Origin: Mesorhizobium kowhaii
GTDB taxonomy: Bacteria > Pseudomonadota > Alphaproteobacteria > Rhizobiales > Rhizobiaceae
NCBI RefSeq assembly: GCF_003253745.1
Contig: NZ_MZXV01000055.1
Span: forward strand, 62,001 to 126,000
Length of the DNA: 64,000 nt
Direction: 5' to 3'
Position 1 is the first letter of the stretch; the number at the start of each line of letters is the position of its first letter. Shown piece by piece: positions 26,629 to 38,013 of the stretch. The notes beneath the pieces are model-generated. The model saw nothing but the letters and a program-made list of their open reading frames with translations, did not search any database and was not told the origin of the DNA. The position numbers were made by a program, and so were the translations under genes.

Positions 26629-27063
26629 ATGACCGCCCTTAAGCTTATCGCACTCGACGATCAGGATCTGAGCATCGTTTCGGCCCATGTCCAGGACGCC
26701 GTACTGAAAGTCAGTGACCTCGAATTCCTGCCTTCGGCCAAGCGTTTCGTGCTGACCATGAACCGCTTCGTCTGGGAGGCCAAATCAAGCCTGTTTCGCC
26801 AGCACAATGAGCGGCGGCAGGCGGTGCTGCATTTCGACCGCGTGCTTGGCGCCAAGACCAATGGCATCGCCCGCGACAAGCCGGCCGAAATCCTGTCGCT
26901 GCTGGCGGTCAGTTTCATCGAGATCAGCAAGCCGGCCGGCATCGTCGAGCTGATCTTTTCGGGCGGCGGCACCATCATGCTCGATGTCGAGTGCATCGAG
27001 GCCCGCCTTGCCGACATCGGCGGCGCGTGGGAAGCCACCTCGCGCCCTGTCCACAAGGCTTGA
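26629..27063 (+). CDS. DUF2948 family protein
   Basis: The 144-aa protein (MTALKLIALDDQDLSIVSAH, VQDAVLKVSDLEFLPSAKRF, GGTIMLDVECIEARLADIGG) matches DUF2948, conserved in alphaproteobacteria immediately upstream of hisD. Function unknown. It ends 7 bp before hisD and is probably co-transcribed with it. Confidence 0.88.
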   Translation: MTALKLIALDDQDLSIVSAHVQDAVLKVSDLEFLPSAKRFVLTMNRFVWEAKSSLFRQHNERRQAVLHFDRVLGAKTNGIARDKPAEILSLLAVSFIEISKPAGIVELIFSGGGTIMLDVECIEARLADIGGAWEATSRPVHKA

Positions 27064-27070
27064 GCGTCCG

Positions 27071-28363
<1,293 letters not shown>

Positions 28364-28369
28364 GCCAAT

Positions 28370-28855
28370 ATGTCGGACTACGATCGAACCCGCGCCAAGC
28401 TGATCGATGTCGAACTCGACGAATCGATCGGCCGTTCGACGCCCGATGTCGAGCATGAACGCGCGGTGGCGATCTTCGACCTGATCGAGGAGAACAGCTT
28501 TCAACCCGTCAACGACGGAGGCGCCGGCCCCTACCGGCTGAAACTGTCGCTGGCCGAGCAACGCCTGGTCTTTGCCGTGGCGCGCGAGGACGGTGCTGCC
28601 GTTGTCACCCACATCCTGTCGCTGACGCCGCTCAGGCGCATCGTCAAGGACTACTACCTGATCTGCGAAAGCTATTACGACGCCATTCGTTCTTCGACGC
28701 CGAGCCACATCGAGGCGATCGACATGGGCCGCCGCGGCCTGCACAATGAGGGTTCGCAAACGCTGATGGACCGGCTCTCCGGCAAGATCGAGATCGATTT
28801 CGATACGGCGCGCCGGCTGTTCACGCTGGTCTGCGTGCTGCACTGGCGGGGCTAG
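28370..28855 (+). CDS. UPF0262 family protein
   Basis: The 161-aa protein ([60 protein letters not shown]) is the alphaproteobacterial UPF0262 family, always near hisD and infA. Function unknown. It begins 7 bp after the hisD stop. Confidence 0.92.
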
Positions 28856-28857
28856 CC

Positions 28858-29304
28858 CTGACACCCGGCGCCCTGCCCCGCTCGATCCTGTTCCTGTGCG
28901 GCATGAACGCCGTGCGCTCGCCAATGGCAGAGCTGCTGGCGCGGCGGGCGCTTCCGGCCACCATCTTCGTCGCCTCGGCCGGCGTTCGCGCCGGCGAGCG
29001 CGATCCGTTCGTCGATGCGGTGATGGCCGAGGAAGGCCTGTCGCTGGGCGAGCGCCATCCAAGGACGATGGACGATCTCGAGGACGACTATTTCGACCTG
29101 ATCGTCACGCTGGCGCCGGAAGCGCATCACGCCGCGCTCGAACTCACCCGCTCGCTCGCCGTCGAGGTCGAATATTGGCCGACGCCGGACCCGACCAATG
29201 CCGGCGGCACGCGCGAACATATCATGGCCGCCTATCGCGATGTGCGCGAGCGGCTGAAAGCGCGGATCAGCCGCCGTTTCGCCGCTCCGGTGGCTGCCGA
29301 TTAA
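28858..29304 (+). CDS. Low-molecular-weight protein tyrosine phosphatase family, probable CTG start
   Basis: The protein carries the CX5R(S) phosphatase loop [14 protein letters not shown] and the general acid Asp region near the C-terminus ([13 protein letters not shown]). The family includes arsenate reductase-like phosphatases. The frame has a stop at 28747-28749 and no ATG, GTG or TTG before the ATG at 28903, which lies after the catalytic Cys. A functional protein must therefore start at a non-standard codon. The CTG at 28858, 3 bp after the UPF0262 stop and 7 nt after a GGGG motif, is the best candidate and gives 148 aa ([17 protein letters not shown]). The position between UPF0262 and infA is conserved in Rhizobiales. 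Confidence 0.82.
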
Positions 29305-29390
29305 GCGTGTTCACAAGCGGGCGATTATCATATAGGTTCCGCCGAAATTCCGGCCAGGCGCTGGAACTACCATCCAAGCAAAGGTATCGA

Positions 29391-29609
29391 ATGCCGAAGG
29401 AAGAAGTCCTCGAGTTTCCGGGTGTCGTGACGGAATTGTTGCCCAACGCGATGTTCAGGGTGAAACTCGAAAACGAACACGAGATCATCGCCCACACGGC
29501 CGGCCGCATGCGCAAGAACCGCATCCGCGTGCTGACCGGCGACAAGGTTCTGGTCGAGATGACGCCATACGACCTGACCAAGGGCCGCATCACCTATCGT
29601 TTCAAGTAA
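29391..29609 (+). CDS. infA: Translation initiation factor IF-1
   Basis: The 72-aa protein ([60 protein letters not shown]) is a complete IF-1, an OB-fold protein that binds the 30S A site with IF-2 and IF-3. The start ATG is at 29391. It lies 86 bp after the phosphatase gene and 21 bp before maf. Confidence 0.98.
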
Positions 29610-29630
29610 GCAAAGCGCGACTGGTCCGCG

Positions 29631-30260
29631 ATGAGCATTTTGCAGAAGCTGGTGCTTGCCTCGGGTTCGCCGCGCCGGATCGAGCTGTTGCAGCAGGCCG
29701 GCATCGAGCCGGACCGCGTGCTGCCTGCCGATGTCGACGAGACGCCGCTGCGTGCCGAGCATCCGCGCTCGCTGGCCAAGCGGCTGTCGAAGGAAAAGGC
29801 CGAGAAGGCGTTCGCGTCGCTGAAGGCTGAGGCCGACTATGCGCCTGGCTTCGTGCTGGCCGCCGATACGGTGGTCGCCGTCGGGCGGCGCATTCTGCCC
29901 AAGGCCGAAACCCTCGACGACGCCGCCAACTGCCTTGGGCTGCTGTCCGGCCGTTCGCACAGGGTCTATTCCGGCATCTGCCTGATCACGCCGGGCGGCA
30001 AACTGCGCCAACGGCTGGTCGAGACGCGGGTGCGCTTCAAGCGGCTGCCGCGCGAGGAAATCGACGCCTATGTGGCCTCAGGCGAATGGCGCGGCAAGGC
30101 CGGCGGCTATGCCGTACAGGGTCTCGCCGGCGCCTTCGTCGTCAAGCTGGTCGGCTCCTACACCAACATCGTCGGCCTGCCGCTCTATGAGACGGTGGCG
30201 CTGCTTTCCGGCGAAGGCTTCAAGGTGCATGGCGGTTGGCTGGCGGGTGCACGGCCGTGA
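29631..30260 (+). CDS. maf: Maf-family nucleotide pyrophosphatase
   Basis: The 209-aa protein begins MSILQKLVLASGSPRRIELL, the Maf signature with the phosphate-binding SxSPRR motif. It also has VLAADTVVAVGRRILPKAET with the metal-binding Asp and GKAGGYAVQGLAGAFV. Maf proteins hydrolyse non-canonical or methylated NTPs. Its stop overlaps the yacG start (GTGA). Confidence 0.95.
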   Translation: MSILQKLVLASGSPRRIELLQQAGIEPDRVLPADVDETPLRAEHPRSLAKRLSKEKAEKAFASLKAEADYAPGFVLAADTVVAVGRRILPKAETLDDAANCLGLLSGRSHRVYSGICLITPGGKLRQRLVETRVRFKRLPREEIDAYVASGEWRGKAGGYAVQGLAGAFVVKLVGSYTNIVGLPLYETVALLSGEGFKVHGGWLAGARP

Positions 30261-30454
30261 ATTCCGACTCCAAAGTCACGCCACTGCGGCCGAAGCGGCC
30301 CTGCCCCGAATGCGGCAAGCCGTCGGCGCGCGACACCTTTCCGTTCTGCTCGACGCGCTGCAAGGACATCGACCTCAACCGCTGGCTCAAGGGCGCCTAT
30401 GTCATCTCCGCCCGCGACAACGAGGAAGAGCCGGACAACGACGGTCCGAAATAA
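30257..30454 (+). CDS. yacG: DNA gyrase inhibitor YacG
   Basis: The GTG at 30257 overlaps the maf stop and gives a 65-aa protein with the YacG zinc site: CPECGKPSA and FCSTRCKDIDLNRWL (Cys4). YacG binds GyrB and inhibits gyrase. It has the usual acidic tail (DNEEEPDNDG). It ends the housekeeping cluster and converges with the alpha-galactosidase gene 14 bp downstream. Confidence 0.95.
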   Translation: MNSDSKVTPLRPKRPCPECGKPSARDTFPFCSTRCKDIDLNRWLKGAYVISARDNEEEPDNDGPK

Positions 30455-30468
30455 GGCGGCGCCGCCGG

Positions 30469-31839
30469 TCAGGCGGCCTCGGTCTTGCGCCCCACGCGTG
30501 CCCAAGCCGGCAGCCAGTCGCCATGAGCGGCGAGAAGATCGTCGACCAGTGACCATATCTGGTCGAGATCAAGCTCGGCGGCGGTGTGCGGGTCCATCAT
30601 CGCCGCATGGTAGATGTGCTCGCGGTTCTCTGTCATCAGCGCGCGCACCGTCAGTTCCTGCACGTTGATGTTGGTGCGGATCAGCGCCGTCAATTGCGGC
30701 GGCAGGTCGCCGATGTAAGTCGGCTGGATGCCGGAGGCGTCGACCAGGCACGGCACTTCGGCAGCGCAATCCCGGGGCAGCGAGGTGATGCAGCCATTGT
30801 TGCGGACATTGCCGTAGATCACCGAGGGTTCGCCTGTCCACACCGAATTCATGATCGAGGAGGCATATTCCTTCGACTCCTCGACCTCGATGCGCTGGGC
30901 CGAGCGGTAGGCCTGCGCCTGGTCTTTCCAGCGCTCGATCTGCTCGATGCAGCGTTTGGGATATTCGTCGAGCGGAATGCCGTATTTCTCGATCAAGTCG
31001 GGGCGGCCTTCCTTGATGAAATAGGGCGTGTATTCGGCGAAATGCTCCGAGCTCTCGGTGACGAAATAGCCCAGCCGCGTCAGCATCTCGTAACGCACCT
31101 TGTTGGGGCAGCGCGGATTCCAGCCGGGCTTGGGAGCGCGACCTTCGCGATAGGCGCGCACGAGATCGGGATAGAGGTCGCGGTAGGAACCGTCCGGCTG
31201 GCGATGCTCGAATTTCAGGTAAAAGGCCATGTGGTTGATGCCGGCCGAGCGATAGCGGATCTCTTCGTAGGGAAGGTCGAGGTCATGCGCCAGTTCCATC
31301 GCCGTGCCCTGCACCGAGTGGCAGAGGCCGACCTGCCTGATCTCAGGGTATTTCTCTGATATCGCCCAGGTGTTGATCGCCATCGGGTTGACGTATTGCA
31401 GCATGATCGCCTGCGGGCAGACGGCGAGCATGTCCTCGCAGATGTTCCACAGATGCGGCACGGTCCTCAAGCCGCGCATGATGCCGCCGACGCCGAGCGT
31501 GTCGGCGATCGTCTGGCGCAGGCCGTATTTCTTCGGCACTTCGAAGTCGGTGACCGTGCAGGGCTCATAGCCACCGATCTGGAAGGCGACGACGACGAAG
31601 TCGGCGCCCGCCAGCGCCTTGCGCTGGTCGGAATGGGTCTCAGCCTTCGCCTTGACGCCGATCGTCGCGATCAGCTTGTTGACGACGATGGCGCTCTCTT
31701 CCAGCCGCTGCGGATTGATGTCCATCAGCGCGATCGTCGCACCCGAAAGCGACGGGCGCTGCAGCACGTCGCCGACAATGTTCTTCATGAACACCGTCGA
31801 GCCGGCGCCGATGAAAGTGATCTTGGGATTTCTTGCCAC
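30469..31839 (-). CDS. agaL2: Alpha-galactosidase, glycoside hydrolase family 4 (AgaL2-like)
   Basis: The 456-aa protein has the GH4 layout: N-terminal NAD-binding ITFIGAGSTVFMKNIVGDVL, LQYVNPMAINTWAI, the metal Cys/His regions VGLCHSVQGTAMEL and AGINHMAF. GH4 enzymes hydrolyse alpha-galactosides by an NAD- and Mn-dependent redox mechanism in the cytoplasm. I chose the GTG at 31837-31839 because GGAGG lies 5 nt upstream; an ATG at 31852-31854 is in frame but lacks a site. It is the last gene of an operon in the order agaL1-agpA-agpB-agpC-agpD-agaL2, known from Sinorhizobium meliloti, starting 20 bp after agpD. Confidence 0.88.
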   Translation of the reverse strand: MARNPKITFIGAGSTVFMKNIVGDVLQRPSLSGATIALMDINPQRLEESAIVVNKLIATIGVKAKAETHSDQRKALAGADFVVVAFQIGGYEPCTVTDFEVPKKYGLRQTIADTLGVGGIMRGLRTVPHLWNICEDMLAVCPQAIMLQYVNPMAINTWAISEKYPEIRQVGLCHSVQGTAMELAHDLDLPYEEIRYRSAGINHMAFYLKFEHRQPDGSYRDLYPDLVRAYREGRAPKPGWNPRCPNKVRYEMLTRLGYFVTESSEHFAEYTPYFIKEGRPDLIEKYGIPLDEYPKRCIEQIERWKDQAQAYRSAQRIEVEESKEYASSIMNSVWTGEPSVIYGNVRNNGCITSLPRDCAAEVPCLVDASGIQPTYIGDLPPQLTALIRTNINVQELTVRALMTENREHIYHAAMMDPHTAAELDLDQIWSLVDDLLAAHGDWLPAWARVGRKTEAA

Positions 31840-31858
31840 GCTAACCTCCGGCATATGT

Positions 31859-33526
<1,668 letters not shown>

Positions 33527-33536
33527 CTCTGCCACC

Positions 33537-34673
33537 TCAATAGGGGTCGACGGCGTCGCGCAAGCCGTCGCCCAGCGCGTTGAAGGCAAAGACGGTGGCG
33601 AGCACGAAACCGACCGGCGACAGGATCCAGGGATAGGTGCCGATGACGGAATAGGTCGCGGTGTCCTGCAGCATCAGGCCCCACGAGATCAGCGGCGGCT
33701 TGACGGCGAAGCCGAGGAAACCGAGGAAGGATTCGAGCAACACCACCGTCGGGATCGCAAGCGTCACGGCGACGATCACATGGCTCATCACATTGGGGAA
33801 GATGTGCTGCATGATGATGCGCCGGTCGGTGGCGCCAACGGCCATGGCGGCGCGCACATACTCGATGCGCGCCAGGGCCAGCGTCTTGCCGCGCACCTCG
33901 CGCGACATCTGCGCCCAGCCCAATGCCGACATGACGATAATAACGAAAGCGAGAAAGACGTTGGTGGGGGCGGTAACCGGGATCAATGTCGTCAGCGCCA
34001 GGTAAAGGGGTAGCTGCGGGAAGGCGAGCACCAGGTCGACGAAGCGCTGCATCCAGATATCGAACCGGCCGCCGAAATAGCCAGAGACCATGCCGACGGT
34101 GGTGCCGATGACGGTGATGATGAAGACGACCGTCAGCGCGATCATCAGCGAGACCCGCGAGCCATGGATGGCGCGCGACAGTACATCGCGGCCGAACTTG
34201 TCGGTGCCGAGGAAATGCACCGGCTGGCCGTCCAGCGAGCCGAACAGATGCCGGTCCGCCGGCAACAGACCGAAGAGCTTGTAGGGCGCGCCATGCGCGA
34301 AGAACCCAAGCAGCCTTGGATGGTCATAGTCGGGACCGACGACGGGCTGGAAGGTGACTGGATCGAGGTCAGCCGAATCGGCCAGCGCGTAGACCCTCGG
34401 CCGGGCGACGAAATTGCCGTTCTTGTCGTGGAAAGCAGGCATCTGCGGCGGAGCGAAGCCGACATCCGTAACCTTCGGGTCCATCGGCGCCAGGAACTCG
34501 GCGAATACGGCCATGACCAGCAAAAGCACGACGAGGCAAAGCCCGGCCATGCCGGTCCAGGAGCGCTTCAGCCGGCGCCAGACCAGCGCGATGTAGCTCT
34601 CATTGCCGCGCTGCGGCTTGCTGATGGCTCCCTCGGCGGGCAGCGGCGGTGGCAGATTGTCGAGAGCCAGCAT
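33537..34673 (-). CDS. agpC: ABC transporter permease, DppC-like (alpha-galactoside uptake)
   Basis: The 378-aa protein has an N-terminal transmembrane helix (MAGLCLVVLLLVMAVFAEFL), a large periplasmic insert of about 120 residues, then five more helices with the permease EAA-type loop (MSREVRGKTLALARIEYVRA, AMAVGATDRRIIMQHIFPNV). The insert makes it longer than typical DppC (about 300 aa). It pairs with AgpB in the inner membrane. The start ATG lies directly after the agpB stop. Confidence 0.9.
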   Translation of the reverse strand: MLALDNLPPPLPAEGAISKPQRGNESYIALVWRRLKRSWTGMAGLCLVVLLLVMAVFAEFLAPMDPKVTDVGFAPPQMPAFHDKNGNFVARPRVYALADSADLDPVTFQPVVGPDYDHPRLLGFFAHGAPYKLFGLLPADRHLFGSLDGQPVHFLGTDKFGRDVLSRAIHGSRVSLMIALTVVFIITVIGTTVGMVSGYFGGRFDIWMQRFVDLVLAFPQLPLYLALTTLIPVTAPTNVFLAFVIIVMSALGWAQMSREVRGKTLALARIEYVRAAMAVGATDRRIIMQHIFPNVMSHVIVAVTLAIPTVVLLESFLGFLGFAVKPPLISWGLMLQDTATYSVIGTYPWILSPVGFVLATVFAFNALGDGLRDAVDPY

Positions 34674-34674
34674 C

Positions 34675-35682
34675 TCAGCTTTCCCCGAACTGGCGCACGC
34701 GCGGATCGAGCAGGACGAGCAGCATGTCGGCGATGATGTTGCCGACGATCAGCGTCGCCGACAGCACCATCATGAAGGTGGCGGTGACATAGACGTCGCC
34801 AACAGCCATGGAGCCGACGATCGCCGGGCCAACGGTCGGCAGCGCGAAGATAATCGCCGTCTCGATCTCGCCGGTGAGCATATAGGGCAGCACCACGCCC
34901 TGATACATGACGAGCGGGTGCAGCGCGTTGGGCACGGCGTGGCGCATGACGACGGCCGCGCCTGTCAGCCCCTTGGCCCTGGCCGTCTCGACATATTGCG
35001 CGTTCAACGTGTCGAGCAGATTGCCGCGCATGACGCGCATATTGTAGGCGAGGCCGCCGAAGGTGGCGATCGCCACGACCGGCCAGACATGCTTGACGAG
35101 GTCGACGAACTTGGCCCACGACCACGGCGCGCCGCCATATTGCGGCGAGAAGAAGCTGCCGATCTCCGACACGTTGAACTGGAAGACCAGCAGATAGACG
35201 ATGATCAGCGCCATCAGGAAGCGCGGCACCGTCATGCCGAGGAAGGAGATGGCCGACAGCGTCGAGTCGATCCAGGTGTATTGCCGGGTCGCCGCCCATA
35301 TGCCAAAGCCGATGCCGAGAACCGAGGCCAGCAGATGGCAGACCAGCGCCAGAAGCAGCGTGCGCGGCAGGCGTTCGCCGACCACATCGGCGACCGGCTT
35401 GTTGTAGTAGAGGCTGTAGCCGAAATCGCCGCGGGTGATGATGCCGCCGATCCAGTTGAGATACTGGACGGGCAGCGGCTTATCGAGGCCATGCTCGATG
35501 CGATAGGCCTGGGCCTGCGCGTCGGCCTCGGCGAACGAGGCTCCACCCTGGTTGATCAGCTGCGAGCGGATGTAATCGGCATAGTCGCCCGGTGGCGCCT
35601 GGATGATGGCAAAGGTGACCAGGCTCAGAATGGCGAGGACCGGTATCGCCGACGCTATGCGCGTGAGCAGGAATCGCAACAT
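34675..35682 (-). CDS. agpB: ABC transporter permease, DppB-like (alpha-galactoside uptake)
   Basis: The 335-aa inner-membrane protein begins MLRFLLTRIASAIPVLAILS, typical of DppB/OppB. It has the permease loop NLLDTLNAQYVETARAKGLT followed by GAAVVMRHAVPNAL. Six transmembrane segments are apparent. It lies between the binding-protein gene (about 125 bp upstream) and agpC (1 bp downstream). Confidence 0.9.
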   Translation of the reverse strand: MLRFLLTRIASAIPVLAILSLVTFAIIQAPPGDYADYIRSQLINQGGASFAEADAQAQAYRIEHGLDKPLPVQYLNWIGGIITRGDFGYSLYYNKPVADVVGERLPRTLLLALVCHLLASVLGIGFGIWAATRQYTWIDSTLSAISFLGMTVPRFLMALIIVYLLVFQFNVSEIGSFFSPQYGGAPWSWAKFVDLVKHVWPVVAIATFGGLAYNMRVMRGNLLDTLNAQYVETARAKGLTGAAVVMRHAVPNALHPLVMYQGVVLPYMLTGEIETAIIFALPTVGPAIVGSMAVGDVYVTATFMMVLSATLIVGNIIADMLLVLLDPRVRQFGES

Positions 35683-35808
35683 GGACGGTCCGCTTCCTTG
35701 TCTCGCCGATCGCGCCCTTTGGTTGCGTCCGGAGGTTGGCTTTGTCCGGCCGCGCCAGCGGCGCGGCCGGAGTTCTCTTGGTCAGGGAGGTAAACCTAAT
35801 TCATCAAC

Positions 35809-37893
35809 CTAATCCATCGGGCCCTTGTCTCCGGGTTTGCCGGGAAGTTCTTCCGGGAACAACTCGTATTTCGCCTGCTTGTCGGCCGCGACAAAGACCC
35901 GTTCACGGATGATCGAATCCTCGGCCCAGTTGAACATGAAGATCGGCGTTCCCTGCGGAATGTTCGAGAAGCGCTTGTTGACGATCAGCGCGCCGGGATA
36001 TTCCGTCAGGCCGACATTGTAGACGTGTTCCGTCGAGATCTTCTGGAACTGCTTCATCAGGCTGGCGCGCTGGTCATTGTCCTGCGTCGAGACGAACTTG
36101 TTGACGATGTCGACGAGGTCCTTTTCGAAAGGCATCAGATCGACCTCGCCGTTTTCCGGCGCGCGATGGTTCCAGCTGGTGCGCGGACCAACCGGGGCAA
36201 GTTGCTCGGTGTTCTGCACCACCGACGTCAGCTCCTGGTCGTTGCGTCGGACCAGCCAATCGAAGCGGCCGGAATATTGGGAGGCATCGCGCTGGGTGCC
36301 GTTGAGGCCGTTGAGCACGACCCGAAGCCCGAGCTTTTCCATCTGGCCGACAACACCTTCGGCAAGGCTCTTGTCGGTTGTGTAGTCGTTGTTGACCAGC
36401 ATCACGATCTCGACATTCTTGCCGCCGGCGGTACCGGCCGGGAAGTTCACGAAACCGTCGCCGTCCGTGTCCTTGAGGCCGGCCTTAGCGAGCTCGGCCT
36501 TGGCGCCCTCGAGGTCGAAGGGGTAGTAGACGGTCGAATCGCGGTCATAGAAGCTGGTGCCTGACGACAGGCCGCCGGGATAGATGGCGGTGAACGGACC
36601 CTTGACCAGCGAGTCGCCGAGCGCCTTGCGGTCGAACGCCATGGTGACGGCCTTGCGGAAGTCCTCGTTGCGGTTCAGCTCGCGAACCGCCTGGCTGCGT
36701 TCGTCCGGGTTGCCCCAGCCATTGGCGGAAAAGTTCATGCGTAGATTGTAGCCGATGAGCCGCGGGCCGAATGCCAGGCGTGCGGGCGCATTCGCCTCCG
36801 CCGCACGCTTCAGCGAGGCGACGAAGTTTTCCGGCTGCTCCAGATTGGAGAAGTCGGCCGAGCCGGCGACCGCCTGGACGTCGCGGTCGGCCCAGGTCGA
36901 CAGCTTGTACTGCAGTTCGTTGAGGTAGGGCAGCTGGTTGCCCTTCTCGTCGACCTTCCAGTAATAGGGATTGCGGCGCATGACGATGATGTCGTCCGCC
37001 CGGTATTCGACCGGCACCCAGGCGCCCATGACCGGCATGTTCATGAATTCCGGCGGGAAGGCATTCTTGAACTGGTCGTAAGTGTTCTTTGAATATTTCG
37101 GATGCTGCGGCTTTAGAATGTGCGCGGGGCCGGGACAGAAGGTGCCGTAGGCCATCGCATACAGATACTGCTTCGGGAAGGCTTCCTTGAAGGTCCATTC
37201 GACGGTGTAGTCGTCGATCTTCTTCAGCGTCGTGCCGACACCGAAGGTTTCCGGCGTCGCGCCGTTCAGCGGCGAGACGTTGGGATCAACGACCTCGTCG
37301 TCCCAGTAGAACATGACATCGTCGGCGTTGAAGGGCACGCCATCCGACCATTTGGCGCCTTCGACAAGGTGCATGGTCAACTTGTGACCATCGCTCGACC
37401 AGTCCCAGCTCCGGGCCAGGTTCGGCAGCGGTTCGGTGTCCTTCGCCTCGACCTGGAACAGCGGCGCGGTGCGCGTCAGGCATTCGGAAAGACCGATATC
37501 GATGCCGCCCCACCCTTGGGTCTGGCCGGCGCCGTAGTTCCAGCCTTCCGGCCGGCCGCCGATGACATGGCGCATCGTATCGCCATAGACGCCGATGCCG
37601 TCCTGCATGTTGCCCGTCTTGAAGACCAGCGGCTCTTTCGGCAGCCTGTCTTTCACTGGCGGCAGCTTGCCGGTCTTGACGTATTTCTCGGTGACCCAGT
37701 CGGGCTCGTGATATTCGGGGAGCGCCTTGAACTCCAGAATGGAGTCGCGCGCCACATATTTGATCTTGCCTTCGGCTGGGAACGGTGTCGGCGCAGGTGG
37801 AACCGTCGGCTCGGAAGCGTATGCATTGAGTGCCGAGACCGAGACGCTCAGCGCCAGTCCGGCAGCAAGGCCGATATTGCGTAAATTCCTCAC
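35809..37893 (-). CDS. agpA: Periplasmic alpha-galactoside-binding protein (Opp-type)
   Basis: The 694-aa protein starts at the GTG at 37891-37893 (MRNLRNIGLAAGLALSVSVS), with a GGGAGAGA site and a Sec signal peptide ending near ALNAYASE. The rest is a family-5 extracellular solute-binding protein (SLDWSSDGHKLTMHL-like region, GAKWSDGVPFNADDVMFYWD, ADDIIVMRRNPYYWK, EDFRKAVTMAFDRKALGDSL). At nearly 700 aa it is longer than peptide-binding members, as AgpA-type proteins are. In S. meliloti AgpA binds melibiose and raffinose; the same ligands are inferred here from gene order. Confidence 0.88.
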   Translation of the reverse strand: MRNLRNIGLAAGLALSVSVSALNAYASEPTVPPAPTPFPAEGKIKYVARDSILEFKALPEYHEPDWVTEKYVKTGKLPPVKDRLPKEPLVFKTGNMQDGIGVYGDTMRHVIGGRPEGWNYGAGQTQGWGGIDIGLSECLTRTAPLFQVEAKDTEPLPNLARSWDWSSDGHKLTMHLVEGAKWSDGVPFNADDVMFYWDDEVVDPNVSPLNGATPETFGVGTTLKKIDDYTVEWTFKEAFPKQYLYAMAYGTFCPGPAHILKPQHPKYSKNTYDQFKNAFPPEFMNMPVMGAWVPVEYRADDIIVMRRNPYYWKVDEKGNQLPYLNELQYKLSTWADRDVQAVAGSADFSNLEQPENFVASLKRAAEANAPARLAFGPRLIGYNLRMNFSANGWGNPDERSQAVRELNRNEDFRKAVTMAFDRKALGDSLVKGPFTAIYPGGLSSGTSFYDRDSTVYYPFDLEGAKAELAKAGLKDTDGDGFVNFPAGTAGGKNVEIVMLVNNDYTTDKSLAEGVVGQMEKLGLRVVLNGLNGTQRDASQYSGRFDWLVRRNDQELTSVVQNTEQLAPVGPRTSWNHRAPENGEVDLMPFEKDLVDIVNKFVSTQDNDQRASLMKQFQKISTEHVYNVGLTEYPGALIVNKRFSNIPQGTPIFMFNWAEDSIIRERVFVAADKQAKYELFPEELPGKPGDKGPMD

Positions 37894-38013
37894 TGTCTCT
37901 CTCCCTCTTGTTTGTTCCGGAGCGTTTTTCACCTGCTCCGCTTCTCCTCGAATTCAAACGGCTTCGTCGCAGTGGATCTGCCTCCCGTAGATCCACCATC
38001 ACCGCATGAGGTT

